Source of the DNA: DATHTC01 sp035456465
GTDB taxonomy: Bacteria; Actinomycetota; Thermoleophilia; Gaiellales; Gaiellaceae
Direction: 5' to 3'
Assembly: GCA_035456465.1 (NCBI GenBank)
Contig: DATIDD010000018.1
Coordinates: forward strand, 62,001-126,000
DNA length: 64,000 nt
Within the stretch, counting starts at the first letter, position 1. Each line of letters begins with the position of its first letter. The notes below the pieces were generated by a model. It saw only the letters and a list, made by a program, of their open reading frames with translations, was not told the DNA's origin and ran no database searches. This document shows, one piece after another, positions 1-7,850 of the stretch. Made by a program: the position numbers and the translations under genes.

Positions 1-2
1 GG

Positions 3-662
3 ACGTCCCGGCGCGGGCACGTCGACCGGCCGGACGAGCTGCGGATCGACATCGACCCGCAGCCCGGCACGGGCTTCGCCGAGGGCAAGCGGGTCGCCGC
101 CGTCGTGCGCGAGGTGCTGGACGAGCTCGGCTACGTCGGCTTCCCGAAGACCTCCGGCAACCGGGGGATCCACGTGGCGGTGCGGATCGAGCCGCTGTGG
201 TCGTTCCCCGAGGTACGCCGCGCCGCGCTCGCGTTCGCCCGCGAGGTGGAGCGCCGCGCGCCGGAGCTCGTGACGACGGCGTGGTGGAAGGAGGAGCGCG
301 GCGCGAAGGTCTTCATCGACTACAACCAGAACGCGCGCGACCGGACGATCGCGTCCGCGTACTCGGTCCGGGCGCGACCGGACGCGACGGTTTCGGCGCC
401 GCTGACGTGGGACGAGCTGCCCGACGTCGAGACGGAGGACTTCACCATCCCGACGATGCTCGAGCGGTACGCGCGGCTCGGCGACGTGCACGAGGCGCTC
501 GACGAGCGCGTCAACGACCTGCGCGCGCTCCTCGAGTGGGTCGAGCGGGACGAGGCCGCCGGGATCGGCGAGGCGCCGTACCCGCCGAACTTCCCGAAGA
601 TGCCCGGCGAGCCGAGACGCGTGCAGCCCTCGCGGGCACGAAGCCGCGAGCCCGACGCGTAG
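3..662 (+). CDS. ligD: LigD-type DNA polymerase/primase domain protein, 5' end outside window
   Basis: Archaeo-eukaryotic primase-like polymerase of the non-homologous end-joining LigD family, which fills gaps at double-strand breaks. The reading frame is open from the left edge, so the start lies outside the window; 219 codons are visible. Family signatures are the metal-binding stretch LRIDIDPQPGT near the edge, SGNRGIHVAV about 50 codons in, KVFIDYNQN, and RTIASAYSVRARPDATVSAP. The C-terminus is a short basic tail, with no ligase or phosphoesterase domain attached, so this is a stand-alone polymerase module or at least lacks a C-terminal ligase. An ATP-dependent ligase lies convergently just downstream (670-1680), the split arrangement common in actinobacteria. 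Family call is firm; a Ku gene would be expected outside the window but is not seen. Confidence 0.88.
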   Translation, partial: TSRRGHVDRPDELRIDIDPQPGTGFAEGKRVAAVVREVLDELGYVGFPKTSGNRGIHVAVRIEPLWSFPEVRRAALAFAREVERRAPELVTTAWWKEERGAKVFIDYNQNARDRTIASAYSVRARPDATVSAPLTWDELPDVETEDFTIPTMLERYARLGDVHEALDERVNDLRALLEWVERDEAAGIGEAPYPPNFPKMPGEPRRVQPSRARSREPDA

Positions 663-669
663 CAGACTG

Positions 670-1680
670 CTACGTGCTCAGCTGCAGCAGCGACTCGACG
701 GACGGGTCGTCCGGCCGGCGCGCGGGCTTCAGCTCGCGCCACGTGCACTGCTCCGGGTCCTTGTCGGGCCGGAAACGCAGCAGGCGGGTGCCGTGGCGAA
801 ACCGGTTCCCCTGCACCTTGTCGTAGCGCACCTCGACGACGAGCTCGGGTCGTAGCGCCGACTCCTCGAGCTCGCCGCCGCCCCACCGGTTCGGCTCGGA
901 GAAGCGTCGCTCCGGCGCGTCCTTCAGCAGCGGTAGGACGCGCTGGAGGATCTCGTCGTGCGCCTTCGCGCCGACCGCCGCCGAGCCGACGTAGTCGAGC
1001 CCGCCGTCGTCGCGGTAGAGCCCGAGCAAGAGCGTCGCCAGCCGCTCGCCCTTCGCCTTCCAGCGCACGCCGACGACGACGCAGTCCGCCGTCTTGTGCT
1101 CCTTCACCTTGACGACGCCCTCGCGGGAGCCGGGGAGGTAGGGCAGCCCGAGCCGCTTCGCGACGACGCCGTCGAGCCCGGCGACCTCGAACCGGTCGAG
1201 CCACCGCTGCGCCTCGTCGAGCTCCCGGGTCGCCGGCGAGACGCGGAAGCCGTCCCGCTCGAGGAGCGCGGAGCGGCGCTCCTCCAGCGGGCGGCGCCAC
1301 ACCTCCTCGCCGTCCCAGAGCAGCAGGTCGAACGCGACGAAGGTCGCCGGGATCTCGGCTGCGAGCCTGCGCACGCGCGACTCGGCCGGGTGCAGGCGCG
1401 TCTGCATGGAGTCGAAGTCGAGCACGCCGTCGCGGACGATCACGATCTCGCCGTCGACGGCGGAGTGCGGCGGGAGCAGCTCGCCGAGCGGGGCGAGCTC
1501 GGGGAAGTAGCGGAGCAGCGGGCGGGCGTTGCGCGACCAGAGCGCGAGCTCGCCGCCGTCGTTCTCGAGCACGCCGCGGAAGCCGTCCCACTTCGGCTCG
1601 TACTGCCAGCCGTCGCCGCTGGGGAGCTCGCGCACGAGCTCGGCCTCCATGGGCGGGAAGGGCACGTTTGGGCCGGGCAC
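670..1680 (-). CDS. ligC: ATP-dependent DNA ligase (LigC/LigD ligase-domain type)
   Basis: Single-domain-plus-OB ATP-dependent DNA ligase, about 336 residues, that seals nicks after lysine adenylylation. The motif I lysine is in EPKWDGFRG near residue 40. Motif III-like AVDGEIVI, motif IV-like LDGVVAKR and the motif V pair VKVKEHK follow, then a C-terminal OB fold ending with FRPDKDPEQCTWRELK. The GTG at 1680 is chosen because a -10-like TAGGCT lies 8 bases upstream on this strand, matching the leaderless pattern seen repeatedly here. A GTG at 1665 and an ATG at 1650 are in-frame alternatives. The gene is convergent with the LigD polymerase-domain gene, so the pair probably serves end joining; a backup ligase role in other repair is also possible. 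Confidence 0.9.
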   Translation of the reverse strand: MPGPNVPFPPMEAELVRELPSGDGWQYEPKWDGFRGVLENDGGELALWSRNARPLLRYFPELAPLGELLPPHSAVDGEIVIVRDGVLDFDSMQTRLHPAESRVRRLAAEIPATFVAFDLLLWDGEEVWRRPLEERRSALLERDGFRVSPATRELDEAQRWLDRFEVAGLDGVVAKRLGLPYLPGSREGVVKVKEHKTADCVVVGVRWKAKGERLATLLLGLYRDDGGLDYVGSAAVGAKAHDEILQRVLPLLKDAPERRFSEPNRWGGGELEESALRPELVVEVRYDKVQGNRFRHGTRLLRFRPDKDPEQCTWRELKPARRPDDPSVESLLQLST

Positions 1681-1688
1681 GGCTGGAA

Positions 1689-1694
1689 AGCCTA
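1689..1694 (-). promoter_or_regulatory. -10 element of the ATP-dependent ligase
   Basis: TAGGCT on the minus strand, 8 bases before the GTG at 1680. This distance would place the transcript start at or beside the start codon (leaderless). No ribosome binding site precedes the gene. Confidence 0.5.
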
Positions 1695-1699
1695 GTCGT

Positions 1700-2473
1700 G
1701 TGGCCGAGCTCGACGGGGTCTGGGAGGTCCGACGCGCGGGCGGCGCCCTGCCGCCGCTCGCGGGCGTCCGCAAGCGGATCCGGGGCACGCGCGGCGAGAC
1801 GATCGTCGGCCCGCTGCGCCTGCCGTTCCGCGTCGACGGGCTGACGCTGAGGTACGAGCGGCCGCTGGCGGCGCTCGTGGACGAGCTCGAGCCGGCCGGA
1901 GACGAGTTCCACGGCCGCGCCACGCTGGCCGGACGCGCCTACGGGACCTTCACGCTGAGGAGGACGGAGATGGCGGAGACGAGGGACATCGCGGCGGAGC
2001 TCAGGCGGCACCTCGACGAGGCGGTCGCGATGGAGCAGAACGTCCTGCGGATGCTCGACGGGATGATCAGGGCGACCGACGACCCGCAGCTGCTCGACGC
2101 GCTCGAGCACCACCGGGGCGAGACCCTGGAGCACGAGCGGCTGATGCGCGAGCGCCTCGACGCCGCCGGCGGGCAGCCGTCCGCCGTGCGAGAGGTCGGC
2201 GGCCTGCTCGGCGCGCTCGCGAAGATGCCGCTCGACCTCGTCCGCGGCGACAAGGCAGGGAGGAACGCGCGCGACGGCTACGCGGCCGAGCACATGGAGA
2301 TCGCGAGCTACGAGCTGCTGAAGCGTGTCGCCCGTCGCGCCGGCGACGAGGAGACGGCCGCCGCGTGCGAGCGCATCGTCGGGCAGGAGCGCGCGATGGC
2401 GAAGCGGATCGAGGACAGCTGGGACGTGGCGGTCGAGCAGTCGCTGCGCGACCAGGGCGTGCCGGTCGGCTAG
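1700..2473 (+). CDS. Two-module protein: small beta-rich N-domain plus DUF892 (YciE-like) ferritin-like domain
   Basis: 257 residues from the GTG at 1700. Residues 1-90 form a short beta-rich module I cannot name (GVWEVRR, GALPPLAGVRKRI, GPLRLPFRVDG, ending YGTFTLRR). Residues 95-250 match the DUF892/YciE ferritin-like family: an EQ-containing helix near residue 112, EHHRGETLEHERLM, then RDGYAAEHMEIASYELL. This is a four-helix stress-associated fold whose metal chemistry is poorly defined. A strong ribosome binding site (AGGAGGACGG) sits just before an in-frame ATG at 1970, exactly at the module boundary, so a shorter DUF892-only protein could also be made. Divergent from the ligase gene. Function is unknown beyond the fold. 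Confidence 0.75.
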   Translation: MAELDGVWEVRRAGGALPPLAGVRKRIRGTRGETIVGPLRLPFRVDGLTLRYERPLAALVDELEPAGDEFHGRATLAGRAYGTFTLRRTEMAETRDIAAELRRHLDEAVAMEQNVLRMLDGMIRATDDPQLLDALEHHRGETLEHERLMRERLDAAGGQPSAVREVGGLLGALAKMPLDLVRGDKAGRNARDGYAAEHMEIASYELLKRVARRAGDEETAAACERIVGQERAMAKRIEDSWDVAVEQSLRDQGVPVG

Positions 2474-2493
2474 CAGCTGGCCGTCATCTGCCA

Positions 2494-2625
2494 GGGGCTG
2501 GCCCCGGACGCGTCCCGACGAGCCGAGTCCGCAGGTCCCGGCGAAGCGCAGGTCGGTGGCATGTGGCCTGGGTCAGGGCCCCCGGCCACGGCCGCGTCGG
2601 CCGCGGCCGGGGGCTGGCCCCGGAC
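2494..2625. repeat. Intergenic repeat element with two copies of a 16-bp GC palindromic unit
   Basis: The 16-mer GGGGCTGGCCCCGGAC occurs twice in direct orientation, at 2494-2509 and 2610-2625, each followed by a similar gtCC end (GCGTCC and AAGTCC). Each unit contains the self-complementary core GGGGCTGGCCCC. Between them lies a third structure, a stem of CCCCCGGCC (2579-2587) with GGCCGGGGG (2605-2613), extended internally by CGGCC/GGCCG-type pairing. The element fills the gap between the DUF892 gene and the minus-strand DUF6351 gene, whose coding regions converge here, so it may also act as a terminator. Confidence 0.6.
2579..2613. terminator. Bidirectional hairpin between convergent genes
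   Basis: Nine-base stem CCCCCGGCC/GGCCGGGGG with further inner pairing around a short loop. There is no T run, as is usual in such GC-rich genomes. It lies between the stop of the DUF892 gene and the stop of the DUF6351 gene, so it could end both transcripts. Confidence 0.45.
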
Positions 2626-2632
2626 AAGTCCG

Positions 2633-4918
2633 CTAGGGCCGTCCCACGTCGGGCTTCGAGTAGTCGCACACCCCGCTGGGGAAGATCTGCGTGAGCCGCG
2701 CCACGTCCGCGGCGCCCGGGATCCACGGCGCGTACAGTCCCTTCGCCGCCGCCTCGGCGACCGGCTGGAGCGCGCACTTGAAGATCCCGCCCTCGATCGG
2801 CGCCCCGGCCACGATCCGCGACGTCGAGTGGATCGGGAACGCCTGCGTGCACGGTCCCGCCGGCTTCGAGTCGAGGATCCCGTCCCAGACGCCGTCGCCC
2901 GTCGCGATCGGAGCTCCGTTCGTCGCGAAGCACGAGTCGACCGCGGCCGGCGGCTTGTTCCCGGCGACGCCGCGCTCGGGATGCTCGCGGATGTTCGCCA
3001 TCCAGTCGTCGATCACGCCGAGCGCCTGCGGGGTCTGGTCGAACGCCCGCGCCGGCCGTGCGTCGGTGAACCAGATCACCTGGTTCGAGGCGTCGCCGTC
3101 GAAGTTGAGCATCCGCCGGCGCGCCGCGAACGACTGGTGGGAGTTGTGCATGTCGAGCTCGTTCTCCAGGTAGTGCCGCCAGTCGATCGTCGGGATGTCC
3201 TCGTCGCCGCGGAACACGAGGCCCGACTCGTACGCCGCGCGGATCGCCCCGAGGTCGCCCTCGTCGCGCGGCGCCGGCGTGACGCCGCCGTCGGGGGACA
3301 ACCGCATGTTGCGTCGGCTCCACGGGTCCCACGCGGCCGGGTTCGTGCAGCCCGGCGGGAAGAACGGACAGCCCTCCTGCACCATGTCCTGCGGCCGCTT
3401 CCACGAGCCGATCGTCGCGTTCAGCTTGAGGAACTCCTCCGCGGTGATGCGTCCGCTCGTGAGCGCGCCGAGCCCGTACTGGACTCCGACGTTGTCCCAC
3501 GGCACGCGGGCATAGCCGTCCGGCCCGACGCCGTACACGTTGCGGAGGTCGTCCCAGTGCGTCCACTTGACGGCGGCGATCTCGGCCGGGTCGAACCGGT
3601 CCGAGCCAGCGCCGGCAGTGCCGTACAGCGGGTTGAGGGCGAGTGGGGTCAGGCCGCGCCAGCCGTTGACGCACTCGCTGTTCCCGGGCAGCCCCCCGCG
3701 GTAGGGGTTGGGCAACGTCGCGCTCGCGTTCAGCCCTTCGAGCCACGAACGGTTCGGCCACGTGGCCCACTTCGGGTTGGCGACGTCGGTGACGTCCATG
3801 TAGTGCTCGAGCAACTCGCAGTCGCCGACGTGGATCGTCTGCGTCACCATGTCGGGGTAGGAGTACTGCGGGATCGCCGCGTCGATGATCCGGTGCGGGT
3901 GGTTCTGCGCGTAGACGTACTGCTGGATCGCTCCGCCCGAGCCGCCGACGCCGACGGTATAGAGCGGGACGCCGTAGCCCTCGACGAACCGCTCCTTCGT
4001 CATGATCGCGGTCTCGCCGCCGAGCACGAGGTTGTAGTGGGTGGACGTGCGCGTGCCGCTCGAGTGGACGACGGCATAGCCCTTCGACAGCGCAGGGTCG
4101 TAGAGCGCGCTTCCGCCCGGCGTGCCCTGGTTGTGCCCGATCGCGACACCGCCGTCGAACGCGTACAGCAGCCGCCCGTTCCACAGGGACAGGTTCGGCG
4201 GCATGGCGGGGCTGCCGGGCGGCGCGAGGATCGCGATCGAGTAGATGAAGCGGTTGATCGTCCCGCGCTCGCGGCGGATGACGTACGGCACCGTGCGTCC
4301 GTCGAGCGTCGTCGTCTGCGCGGCGTCGGCCGGCAGCGGCCCGTCCGGCAGCGCCCGCAGCTGGCCGGAGGTCGTCCGGTAGAGGAAGTCGACGGTCCGC
4401 GTCGCGGAGCAGTCCCTGCTCCAGCCGACCGTGGCTCCCGACGGCGAGATCACGCGGTAGCCAACGCCGTCCTGGTTGTCGACGAGAGGCTCGCCGAGCC
4501 CGGCCTGGACGGTCTTGCACACGAACGGCCGCTGCTGCGGCCCGGAGAAGATCGGGCCCGTCACGGGATGGTTCCGCAAGGTGAGCGAGGCCTCGGGCCG
4601 CCCGTTGCCCTGGCCGTTCGCCTCCGCCGTCAGCGCGTTGTCGCCCAGGCGTAGCCCGTCGACCATCCCCGTCAGCGTCCGAGCGCCCTCGTCGAGCGTC
4701 AGCGTGCGCGTGACGTCCACGCCGTTCACGCGGACGACGGCCTTCTGCAGCGGCACCGTGCGCGGGATCGTCACGCGCACGAGCGCGTCGCCGCCGGTGA
4801 CCATCGACGGCGGGCTCGACAGCACTTCGAGCCCGAAGTCGTGTGTCGCGTCGGCGCCCGCGGGCGCCACGATCAGCATCGCCGCAGCCACCGCCGCGGC
4901 GACCGTGATCCTGGTCAT
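2633..4918 (-). CDS. Secreted DUF6351 family protein
   Basis: 761-residue exported protein. Residues 1-25 are a signal peptide (basic start, hydrophobic core, GADA cut region). It is followed by a beta-sandwich-like region of about 100 residues (VRVTIPRTVPLQ, VRVNGVDV) and then a long region recognised as DUF6351. This region resembles an alpha/beta-hydrolase: GVGGSGGAIQQY near residue 320 looks like a nucleophile elbow with serine in G-x-S-x-G. Several cysteines are consistent with an extracytoplasmic protein. The substrate is not known; members are annotated only by fold-level resemblance to esterases or tannases. The start is supported by GGGAGAGAG 9 bases upstream. It stands alone, with no partner on the same strand. 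Confidence 0.8.
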   Translation of the reverse strand: MTRITVAAAVAAAMLIVAPAGADATHDFGLEVLSSPPSMVTGGDALVRVTIPRTVPLQKAVVRVNGVDVTRTLTLDEGARTLTGMVDGLRLGDNALTAEANGQGNGRPEASLTLRNHPVTGPIFSGPQQRPFVCKTVQAGLGEPLVDNQDGVGYRVISPSGATVGWSRDCSATRTVDFLYRTTSGQLRALPDGPLPADAAQTTTLDGRTVPYVIRRERGTINRFIYSIAILAPPGSPAMPPNLSLWNGRLLYAFDGGVAIGHNQGTPGGSALYDPALSKGYAVVHSSGTRTSTHYNLVLGGETAIMTKERFVEGYGVPLYTVGVGGSGGAIQQYVYAQNHPHRIIDAAIPQYSYPDMVTQTIHVGDCELLEHYMDVTDVANPKWATWPNRSWLEGLNASATLPNPYRGGLPGNSECVNGWRGLTPLALNPLYGTAGAGSDRFDPAEIAAVKWTHWDDLRNVYGVGPDGYARVPWDNVGVQYGLGALTSGRITAEEFLKLNATIGSWKRPQDMVQEGCPFFPPGCTNPAAWDPWSRRNMRLSPDGGVTPAPRDEGDLGAIRAAYESGLVFRGDEDIPTIDWRHYLENELDMHNSHQSFAARRRMLNFDGDASNQVIWFTDARPARAFDQTPQALGVIDDWMANIREHPERGVAGNKPPAAVDSCFATNGAPIATGDGVWDGILDSKPAGPCTQAFPIHSTSRIVAGAPIEGGIFKCALQPVAEAAAKGLYAPWIPGAADVARLTQIFPSGVCDYSKPDVGRP

Positions 4919-4994
4919 GATCGCTCTCTCCCCTCGTCGACCCGAACGTCGGCCGGACCTTACGCAGGGCCGACGGGCGGGTGCAACCGGCAGC

Positions 4995-5291
4995 TCAGTT
5001 CAGCCAGGGGGCGAGGAAGCGCTCGATCTCCCGGCAGCCGCGCGGCCGCTCGAGCCGCGCCGAGACGCGCTTCTGCTCGACGACGACGAGCGTCGGCAGC
5101 TCGACGACGCCGAAGCGCTCGGCGAGGTCCGGGCGCTCCTCGCGGTCGACGCGGTAGAGCTTGAACGTGCCGTGGTTCCGGCGGCGCTGGAGCACCTGTG
5201 CGAGGAAGCCCTCGACGCGGCGGCAGCTGCCGGAGAGGCCGGAGTGGAAGAAGACGAGACCGGGCTTCTCGGTCTGGACGACGGAGCTCAC
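4995..5291 (-). CDS. Thioredoxin-fold protein with an SxxC active-site variant
   Basis: 98 residues from the GTG at 5291, which has a good ribosome binding site (GGAGG, 7 bases spacing); the frame stays open far upstream but the site decides the start. The fold is clear: LVFFHSGLSGSCRRVE, then a central beta strand FKLYRVDREERPDLAERF, then VVELPTLVVVE with the conserved cis-proline segment. The usual CxxC is replaced by S-G-S-C, leaving one cysteine, so it cannot form the normal dithiol. It may act as a monothiol reductant, a glutathionylation-type enzyme, or a non-redox adaptor. It is cytoplasmic (no signal peptide). fabF diverges from it but is probably unrelated. Confidence 0.72.
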   Translation of the reverse strand: MSSVVQTEKPGLVFFHSGLSGSCRRVEGFLAQVLQRRRNHGTFKLYRVDREERPDLAERFGVVELPTLVVVEQKRVSARLERPRGCREIERFLAPWLN

Positions 5292-5384
5292 GTTGCTACC
5301 TCCGGGGCGGCGTGGTGCTGAGAGGCGGGGGCTCGGCCGTTCTCGGAGCCTCCGTACCTCAAACGGGAGCAGGGGACGCGCGGT

Positions 5385-5390
5385 TACGCT
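5385..5390 (+). promoter_or_regulatory. -10 element of fabF
   Basis: TACGCT ends 6 bases before the GTG at 5397, and no ribosome binding site is present, so the message is probably leaderless. Confidence 0.55.
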
Positions 5391-5396
5391 CCGCGC

Positions 5397-6626
5397 GTGC
5401 GAAGGGTCGTGGTCACCGGGCTCGGGGCGGTGACGCCGATCGGGAACGACGTCGCCTCGACGTGGGAGAGCGCGATCGCGGGCCGGAGCGGCGTCGACTG
5501 GATCCGCGCCTTCGACCCGTCCGGGTTCCCGGTCCGCGTCGCGGCCGAGGTCGGGGGCTTCGACCCGTCCGGCGTCGCCTCGCCCAAGGAGGTGCGCAAG
5601 CTCGAGCGGTACGTGCTGCTGTCGCTCGGGGCCGCGCGGGAGGCGGTGGCGGACGCCGGGCTCGAGCCGGATCCGGTGCGGACTGGGATCGTCTTCGGCT
5701 CCGCGATCGGCGGCTTCATCGGGATCATGGAGCAGGCGGAGGTGATGCGTGAGCGCGGCGCCGACCGCGTCTCCCCGAACTTCCTGCCCAACGTGCTCGT
5801 CGACTCGGCGAGCGGGCAGCTCGCGATCTCGCTCGGGCTCCGCGGCCCCAACTACGCCGTCGTGTCGGCGTGCGCCACCGGCTCCCATGCGGTCGGCGAG
5901 GGCGCCGAGCTGATCAAGCGCGGCGACGCCGACGCGGTGCTCGCGGGCGGCGCCGAGGCGTGCATCCATCCGCTGATCCTGGCCGGCTTCTGCGCGATGC
6001 GCGGTCTCGCCGCCGAGGAGGAGGATCCCCCGCGCGCTTCGCGCCCGTTCGACGCGACCCGCGCGGGCTTCGTGATCGGCGAGGGCGCGTGCGTGCTCGT
6101 GCTGGAGGAGCTCGAGGCGGCGAGGGCGCGCGGCGCGGAGGTCTACGCGGAGGTCGTGGGCTACGGCGCCTCGAACGACGCGCACCACATGGCCCAGCCC
6201 GATCCGGAGTCGAAGGGCGTCGTCGAGATGATGCGCGCGGCGCTCGACCGGGGCGGGATCGCGCCCGAGCGCGTCGGCTACGTCAACGCGCACGGCACGT
6301 CGACGCCGCAGGGGGACCTCGCCGAGACGCGGGCGATCAAGGACGTCTTCGGCGACCACGCGTACCGCCTCGCAGTGTCCTCGACGAAGTCGGTGACGGG
6401 CCACTGCTTCGGCGCGGCCGGCGCGATCGAGGCGATGATGTGCGCGCTCGCGATCAAGCACGGCGTGCTCCCGCCGACCGCGAACTACGAGGTGCCGGAC
6501 CCCGAGTGCGACCTCGACTACGTCCCGAACGAGGCGCGCGCGGCGGAGATCGACGTGGCGCTCTCGAACGCGATGGGCCTCGGCGGGCACAACGGCTGCG
6601 TCCTCCTCGCACGGTACGAGGGCTAG
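5397..6626 (+). CDS. fabF: Beta-ketoacyl-ACP synthase II
   Basis: 409 residues, the normal length for FabF, the condensing enzyme that elongates acyl-ACP with malonyl-ACP in fatty acid synthesis. The Cys-His-His triad is visible: Cys in VSACATGSH near residue 160, His in NAHGTSTPQGD near residue 300, and His in SVTGHCFGAAG near residue 337. The N-terminal VVVTGLGAVTPIG and the C-terminal AMGLGGHN are also family signatures. No acyl carrier protein or other fab gene is next to it, so it is a solitary copy; a role in a dedicated lipid pathway instead of housekeeping synthesis cannot be excluded. Start chosen from the -10 at 5385-5390 and the match to family N-termini. Confidence 0.93.
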   Translation: MRRVVVTGLGAVTPIGNDVASTWESAIAGRSGVDWIRAFDPSGFPVRVAAEVGGFDPSGVASPKEVRKLERYVLLSLGAAREAVADAGLEPDPVRTGIVFGSAIGGFIGIMEQAEVMRERGADRVSPNFLPNVLVDSASGQLAISLGLRGPNYAVVSACATGSHAVGEGAELIKRGDADAVLAGGAEACIHPLILAGFCAMRGLAAEEEDPPRASRPFDATRAGFVIGEGACVLVLEELEAARARGAEVYAEVVGYGASNDAHHMAQPDPESKGVVEMMRAALDRGGIAPERVGYVNAHGTSTPQGDLAETRAIKDVFGDHAYRLAVSSTKSVTGHCFGAAGAIEAMMCALAIKHGVLPPTANYEVPDPECDLDYVPNEARAAEIDVALSNAMGLGGHNGCVLLARYEG

Positions 6627-6701
6627 CGCAGGGCGCGTTCCGGCACTTCGATGCCCCGCGAGGAAGGAGGGGCTCGCACGGCTCGCGTCGTCGTCGCGCG
6701 C

Positions 6702-7352
6702 CTAGAGCGCCTCGACCGCCGCGACGTCGAGCGACGCCGGCGACTCGACCACGGCGTCGGCGAGCTCGAGCGCGGCGGGCTCCGGTGGATAGGTCGGGTT
6801 GGGGATCGCGACCACGCGCATCCCGGCGGCCTTCGCGGCGCGTATGCCCGAGTGCGAGTCCTCGATCGCCGCGCAGGCTGCGGGCTCGACGCCGAGCCGC
6901 CGCGCGCATTCGACGTACACGTCGGGCGCCGGCTTCCCCCGCTCGACCTCCTCCGAGGAGACGGTCGCGCGGAACAGCGGCGCGAGGCCGGAGCGCTCGA
7001 GCACCGTGTCGATCAGCGGCCGGTTCGACGAGGAGGCGAGCCCGAGCGGCCACCGTGCCCCGAGTCGCCGGACCGCGTCCTCGGCTCCCTCGATCAGCGG
7101 CAGCCGCTCGCGATAGCGCGCCTCCATCCGGCGCACGACCTCGGCGGAGATGTCCGGCGGGTCCTCGGGGATGCCGAGCTCCTCGTGCATGTACAGCGAC
7201 CATTCGAGCGAGCTCATCCCCATCATCGCGCGTTGCGCCTCGGCGTCGTAGCTGGCGCCGTGCTCGTCCGCGTAGGCCTCCCGCACCTCGTCCCAGATCT
7301 CCTCGGTCTGGATGAGGACGCCGTCGAGGTCGAAGATCACCGCCTCGATCAC
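6702..7352 (-). CDS. HAD-superfamily phosphatase (beta-phosphoglucomutase/phosphoglycolate phosphatase-like)
   Basis: 216-residue HAD subfamily I hydrolase with a helical cap. Motif I FDLDGVLIQTEE lies at the N-terminus with both aspartates, motif II ASSSN near residue 115, and the motif III lysine in RGKPAPDVY. Motif IV is IEDSHSGIRAAKAAGM. The usual reaction is phosphoester hydrolysis of a small sugar phosphate or glycolate phosphate; the exact substrate cannot be read from sequence. GTG at 7352 overlaps the stop of the upstream flavin reductase gene (GTGA), so the two are translationally coupled, although their functions do not obviously connect. It converges on fabF across a gap of about 75 bases. 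Confidence 0.82.
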   Translation of the reverse strand: MIEAVIFDLDGVLIQTEEIWDEVREAYADEHGASYDAEAQRAMMGMSSLEWSLYMHEELGIPEDPPDISAEVVRRMEARYRERLPLIEGAEDAVRRLGARWPLGLASSSNRPLIDTVLERSGLAPLFRATVSSEEVERGKPAPDVYVECARRLGVEPAACAAIEDSHSGIRAAKAAGMRVVAIPNPTYPPEPAALELADAVVESPASLDVAAVEAL

Positions 7353-7825
7353 AGCGGGCGATACCTCCCGCCGGCGTAGACGAGTGCGTCCGTGTCGCGG
7401 CCGAGCTCGACCTCGTCGACTGCGCCGACGAACAGCGTGTGGTCGCCCGCCTCGTGCGCCGACGCGACGCGGCAGGAGAGCCACGCGAGCGCGCCGGCGA
7501 CCAGGGGCTCGGGCCAGGGCGCGTCCCGCCGCTGGATGCCCGCCCACTGGGCGAGCGGGGGGACGCTGCGCGCGAAATGCTGGGCGACGTGCGCCTGGTC
7601 GCCGGCGAGCACGCTCACGGCGAAGCGTCCGGCGTGCCGGAGCGGGAGGTGGAGCGACGACTGGTGTCCCACCGAGATCCCCACGAGCGGGGGGTCGAGC
7701 GAGAGCGACACGAGCGAGCCGACGGTCGCCGCCAGCGCCGCCCCCTCGTCGTCGACCGTGACGACGCAGACCCCCGACGGGAAGCGACGCATCGCGCGCC
7801 GGAGCTCGTCGCCGCTGGCCGCCAT
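7349..7825 (-). CDS. Flavin reductase-like, FMN-binding split-barrel protein
   Basis: 158 residues of the flavin reductase-like family, which usually supplies reduced FMN to a two-component monooxygenase. The typical N-terminus is present (LRRAMRRFPSGVCVVT), followed by GSLVSLSLDPPLVGISV for the flavin phosphate pocket, FAVSVLAGDQ, and a C-terminal GDHTLFVGAVDEV strand. No monooxygenase gene is adjacent, so the partner is unknown. It may serve a general FMN reductase role. Co-transcribed with the downstream HAD gene through a 4-base overlap. A TAGCGT -10 lies 8 bases before the ATG at 7825. Confidence 0.85.
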   Translation of the reverse strand: MAASGDELRRAMRRFPSGVCVVTVDDEGAALAATVGSLVSLSLDPPLVGISVGHQSSLHLPLRHAGRFAVSVLAGDQAHVAQHFARSVPPLAQWAGIQRRDAPWPEPLVAGALAWLSCRVASAHEAGDHTLFVGAVDEVELGRDTDALVYAGGRYRPL

Positions 7826-7833
7826 CGCGGCGG

Positions 7834-7839
7834 ACGCTA
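7834..7839 (-). promoter_or_regulatory. -10 element of the flavin reductase/HAD operon
   Basis: TAGCGT on the minus strand, 8 bases from the ATG at 7825, with no ribosome binding site between them. Consistent with a leaderless message. Confidence 0.5.
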
Positions 7840-7850
7840 ACGGCGCCGCG

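Noticed and set aside
1529..1699. N-terminal extension of the DUF892 gene upstream of 1700
   Set aside because: The 57 codons are Ser/Pro-rich and antisense to the ligase N-terminus; they match no module and lack a ribosome binding site.
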